DNA of 64,000 nt from Methylobacter tundripaludum SV96 (lineage in GTDB: Bacteria > Pseudomonadota > Gammaproteobacteria > Methylococcales > Methylomonadaceae). Location of the stretch: assembly GCF_000190755.2 (NCBI RefSeq), contig NZ_JH109153.1, forward strand, positions 640,561 through 704,560, read 5' to 3'. Positions 8,496 to 17,133 of this stretch are shown in pieces. The translations under genes were made by a program, and so were the position numbers. The notes under the pieces are model-generated. The model was not told the DNA's origin, searched no databases, and saw nothing but the letters and a program-made list of their open reading frames with translations. Every line of letters starts with the position of its first letter. Positions within the stretch are counted from its first letter, which is position 1.

Positions 8496-8954
8496 CTAAG
8501 CATTTCCCATGCCACTTGAGTTATTTCGGCCTATCCGGGATGCCCGCTCATCCTGCTCTTGCTGCTCTCGCTTAGCCTCTTGCTTCATTTCTACCACCAA
8601 AGCTGAATCGCAAACCTTCTGCAAGCTTTGGGTTTTATGATGCAGCTCTTCCCATATTTTTCTTTTGGCGATTACTTCAGCTTCAATTGAACTCAGTATT
8701 TGTTCCTGACCCATTATCGCCTTATCAAGCTTATCAATAAACGATCTAAACTCCAGCAGCTGGGCAACATTGACACCTTTAGCACCCAACTGGTCAAATC
8801 TGTCCTGATACTCTTTCCGATAGTTTCTTAAACCTTCAACTTGCGCCTGCATGCTCTGGAGTTGTCTCTGAATGCCGCCCAGCACTTCCAAAGCGTTTTT
8901 TTCCTGATTCGCTTTAATTTCTACAATCGTTTTAATACGTTGCGATTTTTTCAC
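8496..8954 (-). CDS. fliJ: flagellar export chaperone FliJ
   Basis: This 152-residue protein is almost entirely predicted coiled coil (heptad-like Leu/Gln/Glu pattern from about 15 to 140). The position between fliI and fliK, the length and the basic N-terminus (KKSQRIKTIVEIKANQE) identify it as FliJ, the stalk protein that sits in the FliI ring and activates the export gate. The GTG start has AAAGGA upstream at five bases. Sequence conservation of FliJ is low, so the call relies partly on context. Confidence 0.88.
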   Translation of the reverse strand: MKKSQRIKTIVEIKANQEKNALEVLGGIQRQLQSMQAQVEGLRNYRKEYQDRFDQLGAKGVNVAQLLEFRSFIDKLDKAIMGQEQILSSIEAEVIAKRKIWEELHHKTQSLQKVCDSALVVEMKQEAKREQQEQDERASRIGRNNSSGMGNA

Positions 8955-8988
8955 TTATGTCCTTTGGTATCCCGAGGAAACTTGAATA

Positions 8989-10353
8989 TTAGCCGGCGAC
9001 AGCCCTGTTTACGCCCAGTAATGTTGCCAGCTCTTGTAAACTCCGGTTTATATCAACCGGCTCATCCATATCCTGCTGCAAAAAATCTAAAATTGCCGGA
9101 TTTCTTTCAATAGCCTTGTCGATCCTAGGGTCCGACCCCGGCTGATAAGCGCCGACACTGATTAAATCGCGGTTTTGTTGATAAAGTGAATACAATCGCC
9201 TTAACTCCCGCGCCATTTGCAAATGACCGGCATCAATAATATCCGGCATAACCCGACTGATTGACGCCTCTATGTCGATGGCAGGAAAATGTCCCGATTC
9301 AGCCAAGCTTCTGGACAATATGACGTGTCCATCTAGCACCCCTCTGGCCGCATCGGCAATAGGATCATTAGTGTCATCGCCCTCGGCCAGAACAGTATAG
9401 AACGCGGTTATAGAGCCGCCGCCGTGATCGGCATTACCGGCACGCTCCACCAAATGCGGTAATTTGGCAAAGACCGAAGGCGGATAGCCCTTGGTGGCAG
9501 GCGGTTCGTCGATGGACAGGGCAATTTCACGATGCGCCTGTGCAAATCGCGTTAATGAATCCATCAACAACAAAACATCAAGCCCCTGATCACGAAAATA
9601 CTCGGCAATGCTGGTTGACAATAATGCCGCATGAACCCGCATCAAAGGCGGGCAATCCGCCGGCGAAACCACCACCACCGCTCTTTTAAGCCCCTCTTCA
9701 CCCAAGGTCTTCAGCACGAACTCATTAACTTCTCGTCCCCGCTCGCCAATCAGCCCGACAACAACAACATCCGCCGTGGTAAATTTGGTCATCATGCCTA
9801 GCAGCACACTTTTGCCGACACCGGTGCCGGCAAACAAACCCATGCGCTGTCCACGGCCCACGCTGAGTATCGAATTTATCGCCCTAACACCGACATCAAG
9901 CGGCTCTCGTATAGGCCTTCTTGACAGCGGATTGATCGGCACGCCGTTGAGCGAAATTTGTGCATCCGTTTTGAGCGGACCTTTGTCATCAATTGCATTG
10001 CCTGCACCATCAAGCACGCGGCCCAGCAAACCGAAACCCACTCTAGCCAAGCTATTTTTGCCCAAGGGAATGACCCGGCAATCCGGTTCAAGCCCATGAA
10101 CTTCAGCAGTCGGCATCAAAAAAATGCGTGCATCGGAAAATCCCACGACTTCCGCTTCGATCATTCTGCCGCTTTTAGTCTCAATTCGGCAGCGGGAACC
10201 GATAGCTGCGCGACAACCCACTGCTTCCAGCGTGAGCCCTACCATACGGGAAAGCTTACCCTCGACAACAAGCTCAGGTACTTCTGCCAATCTTTCGGAA
10301 TAAGGTTTTAGTTTAGCCAGCCAAATCTGTGACCGATCCGCATCAGGAATCAC
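8989..10353 (-). CDS. fliI: flagellar export ATPase FliI
   Basis: This 454-residue ATPase drives type III export of flagellar proteins. The Walker A motif is GLFAGTGVGKSVLLG (about 164-178), with GLIGERGREVNEF and the Walker B region LLLMDSLTRFAQAHREIA. The C-terminal part is typical of the F1-beta-like family. It starts at GTG, overlapping the fliH stop codon as GTGA, so translation of the two is probably coupled. Confidence 0.96.
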   Translation of the reverse strand: MIPDADRSQIWLAKLKPYSERLAEVPELVVEGKLSRMVGLTLEAVGCRAAIGSRCRIETKSGRMIEAEVVGFSDARIFLMPTAEVHGLEPDCRVIPLGKNSLARVGFGLLGRVLDGAGNAIDDKGPLKTDAQISLNGVPINPLSRRPIREPLDVGVRAINSILSVGRGQRMGLFAGTGVGKSVLLGMMTKFTTADVVVVGLIGERGREVNEFVLKTLGEEGLKRAVVVVSPADCPPLMRVHAALLSTSIAEYFRDQGLDVLLLMDSLTRFAQAHREIALSIDEPPATKGYPPSVFAKLPHLVERAGNADHGGGSITAFYTVLAEGDDTNDPIADAARGVLDGHVILSRSLAESGHFPAIDIEASISRVMPDIIDAGHLQMARELRRLYSLYQQNRDLISVGAYQPGSDPRIDKAIERNPAILDFLQQDMDEPVDINRSLQELATLLGVNRAVAG

Positions 10354-11141
10354 AAACCTTTATCCTCGGCAACTGCTCCATGCGTTGCTCTACCTACTCC
10401 ATCCTTGGAGTCGTCTGCAACCGCTCCCTGCGCGACTCTATCCCCCTTAAAGTCGTTCTCCCTCTCACCGCCCAGTAGGGTTGCGATAACAGCAGCCAAT
10501 CGATGCTCTACAGTCGCGTCAATATGGGAAATCTCGGTATCAACCTTGCAGCCTCCACGGGTAATTAACGGATCCTCAACAATGCCCCAGCTTGGCGACA
10601 TCTCATCCAGCGCTAGTGTAGAACGCACCAACTCGGCATCTTCAGGCTGTAAACTCAAACTAATCTTTTGCGATGCCAGCGGCAAAACATTGATTGCCTC
10701 CCGAACAACGCCAATGATTTGCCCCGGATCCAACTTGATTTCACGACGTATCAGTTGCGTTGCAATACCTATCGCCAGTTTAACCAGCTCTTTTTCCACC
10801 TCTTCATCAAGGCGTTTAAACGGCTCACTTAAAGATTCCAGAAGACTGCCCAGGGTTGCCGCCTGGCTTTGCAGCAAGTGTACATTCTCCTCATAGCCTT
10901 TTTTTGATCCCTCGTCAAAGCCTTGCTGAAAACCATGCATTTTACCTTGAGCAAATGCTTCGTCATACGCCTGCTTTTGCATGGCTTCAATTTCATCAAC
11001 CGTTAAAATCGGCGTCAGCTCTTCCTCAAGCTCCACCGTCTCCGATTCCCTGGCATCCGCGCCGGAAACATCCGGCATACTCCATAATCTTAACGATTCC
11101 AGTTCCGATGCTGTGAATCGGGGCGTCTTAGATGAGTTCAT
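10350..11141 (-). CDS. fliH: flagellar assembly protein FliH with repeat-derived tail
   Basis: FliH (263 residues) binds and inhibits FliI and links it to the C-ring. The middle holds the usual EAFAQGKMHGFQQGFDEG segment (GxxxG-like helix) and the conserved LVKLAIGIATQLIRREIKLD region; the domain should end near residue 232 (VEHRLAAVIATLLGG). After that comes an odd tail with two similar units, RVAQGAVADDSKDG and RATHGAVAED, encoded by DNA nearly identical to a dispersed intergenic repeat (see 10363-10413 and 52047-52096). I start at ATG 11141, inside the fliG end; the GTG/ATG codons upstream would lengthen the overlap. Confidence 0.88.
   Translation of the reverse strand: MNSSKTPRFTASELESLRLWSMPDVSGADARESETVELEEELTPILTVDEIEAMQKQAYDEAFAQGKMHGFQQGFDEGSKKGYEENVHLLQSQAATLGSLLESLSEPFKRLDEEVEKELVKLAIGIATQLIRREIKLDPGQIIGVVREAINVLPLASQKISLSLQPEDAELVRSTLALDEMSPSWGIVEDPLITRGGCKVDTEISHIDATVEHRLAAVIATLLGGERENDFKGDRVAQGAVADDSKDGVGRATHGAVAEDKGL
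10363..10413. repeat. dispersed repeat unit inside the 3' end of fliH
   Basis: Bases 10363-10395 match 52047-52078 at all but one position (one extra A). Each copy continues into a small hairpin whose arms differ but still pair: CTCCA-TCCT-TGGAG here and CTGCAT-CC-ATGCAG there. The second copy lies in a non-coding element with inverted ends, so the fliH copy is read as protein sequence. Confidence 0.8.
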
Positions 11142-12135
11142 CACCACCGACTCCCATTTGTATCTCGCCTGCATCCGCTAATTTCTTGGCAATAGCCAAT
11201 ATGTCTTTCTGCGCCAATTCCACTTCGCTTAACTTGGCGGGCGGGGAGGCCTCTAAGTCATCGCGCAGCATTTCTGCCGCCCGTTTGGACATATTGCTGA
11301 ATATTTTTTCCTTGAGCTCGCTCCCTACACCGCGCAACGCCAGTAGCAACTGTCCGGTTGAAACTTCGCGCAACAAGGTTTGCATACCTCTTTCGTCAAT
11401 CGTAGTAAGGTCTTCAAAGGTGAACATTTTCTCCTGAATTTCCTGAGCCAGTTCAGATCGGTGTTCGGCAATTCCCGACATCACTAAATCTGCAGCGCCG
11501 CCATCCAGGAAATTTAAAATATTTGCCACTGCATCAACACCGCCGATATTTGTCGATTTAACATTATCAGAGCCGGTTAGTTGTTTTTCCATGATTTGAT
11601 CCAACTCACGCAGAGCGGACGGCTGAATGCCTTTCATCGTTGCAATTCTCATCATCAAATCGGAACGCATACTTTCGGGCAAGAACATCATCACGTCAGC
11701 CGCCTGCTCACTATCCATCAAAGACATAATAGTCGCGACAATCTGGGGATGCTCCAAACGAATCATGTCGGCAATCGACCGGGTATCCATCCATTTCAGC
11801 TGCTCGATACCCTTAGTGTTACCACCCTGTAAAATTCGATCAAGGATACTGTTTGCTTTGTCCGCGCCCAAAGCGCTGATCAATACGGTGCGGATATACT
11901 CATCGGTATCCATCCCCAGGGCCGTCTGCCTTTTTACCGCGACAATAAACTCCTCAACCACTTCATCCATCATCTCGATGGAAATCTCCCCCACGCTTGC
12001 CATGGTGATGCCTAAAACCTGCACTTCTCTGGGGGACATGTGCTTTAGAACGAGCGCAGCCCTCTCCATTCCCAGCGCCAGCAACAATACAGCGGCACGA
12101 TCAATTTGGGTTAGCTGTTTTTCTGCCTTAGCCAT
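11128..12135 (-). CDS. fliG: flagellar motor switch protein FliG
   Basis: FliG (335 residues) forms the upper C-ring, links FliF to FliM and contacts the stator. Its N domain (AAVLLLALGMERAALVLKHM), middle armadillo-like repeats with the EHPQIVATIMSLM motif (EHPQ) and C-terminal torque helix with RGMQTLLREV and LLLALRGV are all present. Overlaps at both ends, 8 bp with fliF and 14 bp with fliH, indicate tight translational coupling. Confidence 0.96.
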   Translation of the reverse strand: MAKAEKQLTQIDRAAVLLLALGMERAALVLKHMSPREVQVLGITMASVGEISIEMMDEVVEEFIVAVKRQTALGMDTDEYIRTVLISALGADKANSILDRILQGGNTKGIEQLKWMDTRSIADMIRLEHPQIVATIMSLMDSEQAADVMMFLPESMRSDLMMRIATMKGIQPSALRELDQIMEKQLTGSDNVKSTNIGGVDAVANILNFLDGGAADLVMSGIAEHRSELAQEIQEKMFTFEDLTTIDERGMQTLLREVSTGQLLLALRGVGSELKEKIFSNMSKRAAEMLRDDLEASPPAKLSEVELAQKDILAIAKKLADAGEIQMGVGGDELI

Positions 12136-13963
12136 CTTTTTTAATCCATGATTTAATAACTTGCGCGACTACTTTCGAATCATCATCAACCAATCGCTTC
12201 ACATATTCCAAGCGATGTTCATAACTCTGGGGCACATCCAAAAGTAGCAGATCCTGCATTTCCATTTCATTGGGCTTCGCAAAACTTACATTTTGTTGAC
12301 CTGCCGGTACAGCAACAGGCGCACCTTGATCATTAAAACGAACGGATCCTCCTATCGCGATTGCCTTTTCTTGCGCCTCAGCCAAAGCCAAGGCTTTTTT
12401 CTCTTCTATGTCCCGACCGACAAGACTGCGCATAGTCGGTCGCAAGACCCCGAAAAGCAGGAATAATACGGCCAACACAGCGGCAACCTGTTTCATAAGA
12501 TCAAGAAACCAGCCCTGCTCCCAAACCGGTATTGCAGGCAATGCCTCAATAAGTTCGTCTATTTTGAAAGTCACATTCGTGACGGTAACCTGGTCTCCCC
12601 GGCTACTATCAAAACCTACCGCCTGCTTTACCAGATCACTAAAACGATTAATATCTTCCTGAGAATAAGACTGCCCTTTAACTGTGCCATCGCTCTGGGG
12701 CACATGCCGATCATCAACAACCACGGCCACAGACAATCGGCGCAATGCCCCTGTAGCCAACCGGGTATGGGTAATGGTTTTATCCAGCTCGTAATTCCGG
12801 GTTGCATTTTTTGCAGCTGAACCGGGCGTTGCAGTCGAAGTCGGCGCAGCTGCCGCAGTTGTTGCGGACGAACCCGGCGCAGCAGGTGCTGCTGCCGGGT
12901 CCGGAGCCGCACCTGCCGGAGTAGGTTGATTTGATAACGCGCCGGGAACGCCTTGAATGGCAGACTGCGTGCTTTGCTCTTCCGATGTTTGTTCGCTTCT
13001 TAAAGCCGGCAAATCAGGATTAAACATTTCCTGGGTTCTATCAGTCTCGGTGAAATCCACATCCGCTGAAATTTGCACGCGCATCCCATCGCTCCCCACC
13101 AATGGCGACAAAATATTTTCAATTCGCCCCATCAAATGTTCTTCAATATTTTTCTTATATTCAAATTGCTTGGAGGTCAAATTACCCGCTACCGATGAGT
13201 CATTGCTATTTAACAACTGACCTTTTTGATCGACAACCGTCACTTGCTCTGCTTCCAATTGTGGAACACTGGATGCTACTAAATGAATAATCGATTCAAC
13301 TTGGCCTTTATCCAGCGATCTGCCTTGATATAAATTGACGATGACGGAAGCGCTGGGTTTCTTACGTTCCCGCACAAACACCGACTGAGCGGGGATGGCT
13401 AACAATACTCGGGCCGTTTTTACATTCTGGATGGACATAATAGTTCGGGCAATCTCGCCTTCCAAGGCTCGCTGGAAGCGCACCGTTTCGACACCTTTGC
13501 TGGCACCGAAACCCTGCTCTTTATCCAGCAACTCATATCCCAGACTATTACTTTTGGGCAATCCTTGCGCGGCTAGTTTAAGCTTTACAGCACTCACCTG
13601 ATCCATCGGCACCATAATAGCCCCGGAACCGGTTTCGACTTTATACTTGATATTTTCCTTATTGAGAATTTCAAGAATTTCAGATACGTCGCTTTCACCG
13701 ATTTCGGAATACAAGCGTCCGTAGGAGGGTTCCTGGGACCATAGAACAATAGCAACACCAATAGCGACACTCAAAGCCAGACCCAGCATCAAGCCGATCT
13801 GACGCGCTATGGTCAACCCGGCCAAGCCTTTAATAGCAGGATGCGCTTCGACCTTGGTCGAAAAAATATGAGATGCTTCGCCATCAAGATGACCCGTGTT
13901 TTTTGCCGTTGGATCATGCTGGCGATTTGCTTCAATTAGACTATTACCGCTCTGTTCGCTCAT
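12128..13963 (-). CDS. fliF: flagellar MS-ring protein FliF
   Basis: FliF (611 residues) forms the membrane MS ring on which the motor assembles. A cytoplasmic N-terminus is followed by TM1 (about 55-75, IGLMLGLALSVAIGVAIVLW), the YscJ-like ring-building domains, a low-complexity Ala/Pro/Thr region around residues 340-385, TM2 near residue 490 (VAAVLAVLFLLFGVL), and the C-terminal FliG-binding segment ending in VAQVIKSWIKKDG. Length is within the usual 550-620 range. Confidence 0.96.
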   Translation of the reverse strand: MSEQSGNSLIEANRQHDPTAKNTGHLDGEASHIFSTKVEAHPAIKGLAGLTIARQIGLMLGLALSVAIGVAIVLWSQEPSYGRLYSEIGESDVSEILEILNKENIKYKVETGSGAIMVPMDQVSAVKLKLAAQGLPKSNSLGYELLDKEQGFGASKGVETVRFQRALEGEIARTIMSIQNVKTARVLLAIPAQSVFVRERKKPSASVIVNLYQGRSLDKGQVESIIHLVASSVPQLEAEQVTVVDQKGQLLNSNDSSVAGNLTSKQFEYKKNIEEHLMGRIENILSPLVGSDGMRVQISADVDFTETDRTQEMFNPDLPALRSEQTSEEQSTQSAIQGVPGALSNQPTPAGAAPDPAAAPAAPGSSATTAAAAPTSTATPGSAAKNATRNYELDKTITHTRLATGALRRLSVAVVVDDRHVPQSDGTVKGQSYSQEDINRFSDLVKQAVGFDSSRGDQVTVTNVTFKIDELIEALPAIPVWEQGWFLDLMKQVAAVLAVLFLLFGVLRPTMRSLVGRDIEEKKALALAEAQEKAIAIGGSVRFNDQGAPVAVPAGQQNVSFAKPNEMEMQDLLLLDVPQSYEHRLEYVKRLVDDDSKVVAQVIKSWIKKDG

Positions 13964-13985
13964 TTTTTAATTACAGTGTGCCGCA

Positions 13986-14300
13986 CTACATTGGCATATT
14001 CATGACATCTTGATAGGCTTCAACTAATTTATTTCTGACCTGTAGCATTGCCTGAAATGAAACACTAGCTTTCTGCGAAGCCACCATAACCTCTGCGAGA
14101 CTTACATTGGTATCGCCCGATTCAAAAGCCTCCGTCATTTTTCCGGCAGTTTGCTGGGTATCATTAACAGTGCCTATGGTCTGCTTTAGCATTGCAGCAA
14201 AATCAGCGCCACCGCCCGTCTCTTGCACTTTACCGCCGCCGGCTTCAAGTGACATTGCCCGCATCTGAGCCAAAACTTGATTTACATTCATCTCACTCAT
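13986..14300 (-). CDS. fliE: flagellar hook-basal body protein FliE
   Basis: FliE (104 residues) joins the MS ring to the rod. The C-terminal half has the conserved SLAEVMVASQKASVSFQAML and VRNKLVEAYQDVMNMPM motifs. It is the first gene of the fliE-K operon and has GAGGAAAA before its ATG. A sigma-54 site lies about 40 bases upstream, as in other gammaproteobacteria where FleR/FlrC activates this operon. Confidence 0.96.
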   Translation of the reverse strand: MSEMNVNQVLAQMRAMSLEAGGGKVQETGGGADFAAMLKQTIGTVNDTQQTAGKMTEAFESGDTNVSLAEVMVASQKASVSFQAMLQVRNKLVEAYQDVMNMPM

Positions 14301-14340
14301 GGGGTTTTCCTCTTACATTCTTAATAATATAGAGTTTAGA

Positions 14341-14356
14341 GCATTTTTAATGCCAC
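14341..14356 (-). promoter_or_regulatory. sigma-54 promoter of fliE operon
   Basis: On the minus strand TGGCA (14351-14355) and TGC (14341-14343) put GG and GC exactly ten bases apart. Transcription would start near 14329, about 30 bases before fliE. FleR just upstream is the expected activator. Confidence 0.65.
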
Positions 14357-14359
14357 ATG

Positions 14360-15766
14360 TTAGCATGAAATAATAACACCCGAATCTTTCATCCTCGCCA
14401 TCTTATATCGGAGTGTTCTGGGACTGATGCCCAACTTTTCAGCAGTTATCTTGCGGCTGCCATTCTCCATCTGCAAGGTCTGCAAAATAATGCTTTCTTC
14501 GGCAGAGCGAACCCCTTCGCCCAACCCGCCAACATCCTGCCTTTCATCTTTAATATCAATCCGGTACGAGTCTCGCACGCCTTCTACAGTCTCGACCGAA
14601 GAACTTTTATCAATCATGTTCATCATCGATCCCGCATCCTCAAACACCAAATCATCAACCGTAATCTTGTCGCCAGTCCGCAAAATAAGAGCGCGTTGCA
14701 CCACATTATCCAGCTCCCGGACATTGCCCGGCCAGCTGTAAGCGGACATTTTTTCAACGGCCTCATTATCAAATTCAGGCAATTTTTTGCCTTCCAGCCG
14801 ATGGCGCTGCATCAATTCCTGTGCCAGCGGCAAAATGTCGCCAGGTCTATTGCGTAACGGTGGAATATTGATAGGGAATACATTGAGACGATAATACAAA
14901 TCCTCACGAAACCGCCCTTGCTCCATCTGTTCTTTTAACTTCTGATTGGTGGCCGCCAAAATTCTGACATTCAGTTTGATTTTTTTATGACTGCCCAAAC
15001 GCTCGACTTCCTTTTCCTGCAATACCCGCAATAATTTCGCCTGTAAACCTAAATCCATTTCAGCTATTTCGTCCAGCAATAAAGTTCCGCCCTGCGCTTG
15101 TTCGAATTTTCCGGGCATGGCCTGAACCGCTCCGGTGTAGGCGCCTTTCTCATAACCGAACAACATTGCTTCCAACATGTTTTCAGGAATAGCGGCGCAA
15201 TTCACTGCGACAAATGGACCATGCTGGTACGTTGAATTCTGATGAATATAGCGGGCAATAACCTCTTTACCGGTTCCGCTTTCGCCCTGCAACAACACGG
15301 TAACATCGGTTTTGGCGACTTTGGCCGTCAACGCATAGAGTTTTTTCATACTTTCGTCTTGCACGACTCGCTCATTATCCGCGGTATTAGCCGCCGACGG
15401 ATTGGCTACCACATAATCCGCCACCTTGCTCACCAGCGCCTGTGCGTCAAATGGCTTGATAAGATAATCGGAAGCCCCGGCCTGCATGGCCTCGACTGCC
15501 TTGGGAATGGTTCCGAAAGCCGTCATCAGCAGCACCGGTGTTTCCGAATACTTATGCTGCATATTTTTCAACAATTGAAAGCCGTCCATAACCGGCATCT
15601 GCACATCGCTAACGACCAGTTTAAAGTGGCCAAGCTCCAGCTTGATTAATGCTTCAGTACCGTTACGCGCCGAAATCACACGATAACCACTTATCTCCAG
15701 AGTGTCGCAAAGCGCTTCGCATAATGACAGGTCATCCTCAACAACCAACACATCATACTGTTTCAT
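14360..15766 (-). CDS. fleR: sigma-54 response regulator FleR (FlrC)
   Basis: This NtrC-type activator has 468 residues. The receiver domain (1-120) has its phosphoacceptor at Asp54 (VVSDVQMPVMDGF) and Lys near 104. The AAA+ domain has Walker A GESGTGKE, and the sigma-54 contact loop reads GAYTGA rather than the commoner GAFTGA. The C-terminal Fis-type helix-turn-helix is AEKLGISPRTLRYKMARM. The kinase gene fleS overlaps it by 14 bp. By homology it activates class III flagellar genes such as the fliE operon, which begins only 60 bases downstream behind a sigma-54 site. Confidence 0.93.
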   Translation of the reverse strand: MKQYDVLVVEDDLSLCEALCDTLEISGYRVISARNGTEALIKLELGHFKLVVSDVQMPVMDGFQLLKNMQHKYSETPVLLMTAFGTIPKAVEAMQAGASDYLIKPFDAQALVSKVADYVVANPSAANTADNERVVQDESMKKLYALTAKVAKTDVTVLLQGESGTGKEVIARYIHQNSTYQHGPFVAVNCAAIPENMLEAMLFGYEKGAYTGAVQAMPGKFEQAQGGTLLLDEIAEMDLGLQAKLLRVLQEKEVERLGSHKKIKLNVRILAATNQKLKEQMEQGRFREDLYYRLNVFPINIPPLRNRPGDILPLAQELMQRHRLEGKKLPEFDNEAVEKMSAYSWPGNVRELDNVVQRALILRTGDKITVDDLVFEDAGSMMNMIDKSSSVETVEGVRDSYRIDIKDERQDVGGLGEGVRSAEESIILQTLQMENGSRKITAEKLGISPRTLRYKMARMKDSGVIISC

Positions 15767-17006
15767 GTTTCATCTCCATTTGATGGTGATTTTTACCGGA
15801 AAAACCGCCAGGTAACAAACTATATGCCTGATTTATACAGGGAAGGACTAATGTAAAAACAGTACCCTGCCCCAAAACCGACTCAACAGACACATGACCG
15901 CCATGCGCTTTCACTACACTGTCGACGACTGCCAAACCCAAGCCGGTACCGTAACTTTTGGTGGTAAAAAACGGCTCAAAAACCCGCTGACACAGCTCTT
16001 TGGCAATACCCGGACCGTCATCTTTAACCACAACGCGTAGATTGCAAGCATCAAGCTGCGTCACCGAAATTTGTACACATCCAACCTGTCCCAGAGCATC
16101 GACCGCATTATTCAATAAATTAAGCAGCGCACCGCGCAAGGCATTTTCATTACCCAGCATTGCGTCATTTTGTACGTCATTAATAATCTGTAAATCAATC
16201 CTGCCGCTGCCGGTATATTCTTTTACCGCTTCCCTGAGGTGGCTTAATAATTCGGCCAATGAAAAAGTCTCCATCGCCAGGCGACCGTCTTTGGCAAAAA
16301 TCAACATATCGTTAACCTGTCTTTCCAAATATTGCAGACGTTCAAGAATTTTTTGTGAAAACCGCTGCCGCTTTTCTTCATCCAGCGCCGGGTTACTCAT
16401 TTGCGAGGCATAAAGTATTGCCGTCGCCAGCGGCGTCCTGACCTGATGCGCCATGCTCGCCACCATTTCCCCCATTGCCGATAACTGCTTTTGCTGATTC
16501 AACATATCTTGCAGATTGCGCATTTCACTGACATCCGATAGCAGAATAATTTGCCCGGTGTCTGCGGAATCGCTACAGACAAGATCCCTGCTGACGGTCA
16601 TATTCACCCGCTTACCATTACTCAATTGGCGCTCATGAGGGTTGCCAAAGACGGGAATCAGGCTGCGGGCGACAACGTCGAGCCAATCCAGACCAACCAG
16701 CGGTTCACCTAAAAAATCCGTCGCTACCGCATTGCAATCCACAACTTTCCCATCCACATCCAGCACAATGACCCCGGCGGGAAGCGCTGCCAGTATTTTT
16801 TCCAGGCGACTGGCAAGCTTTTCTTTTTCCTCAAGGGTCTTGAGTCGCTCACTATGGGCAAAGGCAAGTTCACCGTGCAGCTTGGCAACCTGCTCTTCCA
16901 GTCCTTGATAAGAAACAGATAAATTCTGGGATAGCTCATTAAAAATACGGAACGCATCGGTGAGCTGTTCGGTTTTCTGCTTTTTCTGAGTGTTATGGGT
17001 ATTCAT
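15753..17006 (-). CDS. fleS: flagellar sensor kinase FleS (FlrB)
   Basis: This soluble histidine kinase of 417 residues has no membrane segments. An N-terminal coiled coil (about 25-75) leads into a PAS domain (about 80-185, AALPAGVIVLDVDGKVVDCN), then HisKA with the phospho-accepting MAHQVRTPLATAILYASQM and a HATPase domain (LLNLLNNAVDALG; VVKDDGPGI; GTGLGLAVVDSVVKAHGG). It phosphorylates FleR. I choose ATG 17006: the sigma-54 site at 17057-17071 would start transcription near 17044, downstream of the earlier in-frame start at 17060. It overlaps fleR by 14 bp. Confidence 0.92.
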   Translation of the reverse strand: MNTHNTQKKQKTEQLTDAFRIFNELSQNLSVSYQGLEEQVAKLHGELAFAHSERLKTLEEKEKLASRLEKILAALPAGVIVLDVDGKVVDCNAVATDFLGEPLVGLDWLDVVARSLIPVFGNPHERQLSNGKRVNMTVSRDLVCSDSADTGQIILLSDVSEMRNLQDMLNQQKQLSAMGEMVASMAHQVRTPLATAILYASQMSNPALDEEKRQRFSQKILERLQYLERQVNDMLIFAKDGRLAMETFSLAELLSHLREAVKEYTGSGRIDLQIINDVQNDAMLGNENALRGALLNLLNNAVDALGQVGCVQISVTQLDACNLRVVVKDDGPGIAKELCQRVFEPFFTTKSYGTGLGLAVVDSVVKAHGGHVSVESVLGQGTVFTLVLPCINQAYSLLPGGFSGKNHHQMEMKHETV

Positions 17007-17056
17007 GTCTGATCGCTCTGGTTTGCTACAACTTAAACTTGCTTTAACAAAATAAA

Positions 17057-17071
17057 GCAAAAATCAGACCA
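17057..17071 (-). promoter_or_regulatory. sigma-54 promoter of fleSR
   Basis: The minus strand reads TTGG, ten bases, then GC within TTTGCTT (GG at 17069-17070, GC at 17057-17058). This is the -24/-12 arrangement expected for FleQ-dependent fleSR transcription. It also places the first usable fleS start at 17006. Confidence 0.6.
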
Positions 17072-17133
17072 AACATTAATCAATATACTTTCAACACCTT
17101 AGAGTTAGCTGACAAAAAAATGACGCCTTGTCT

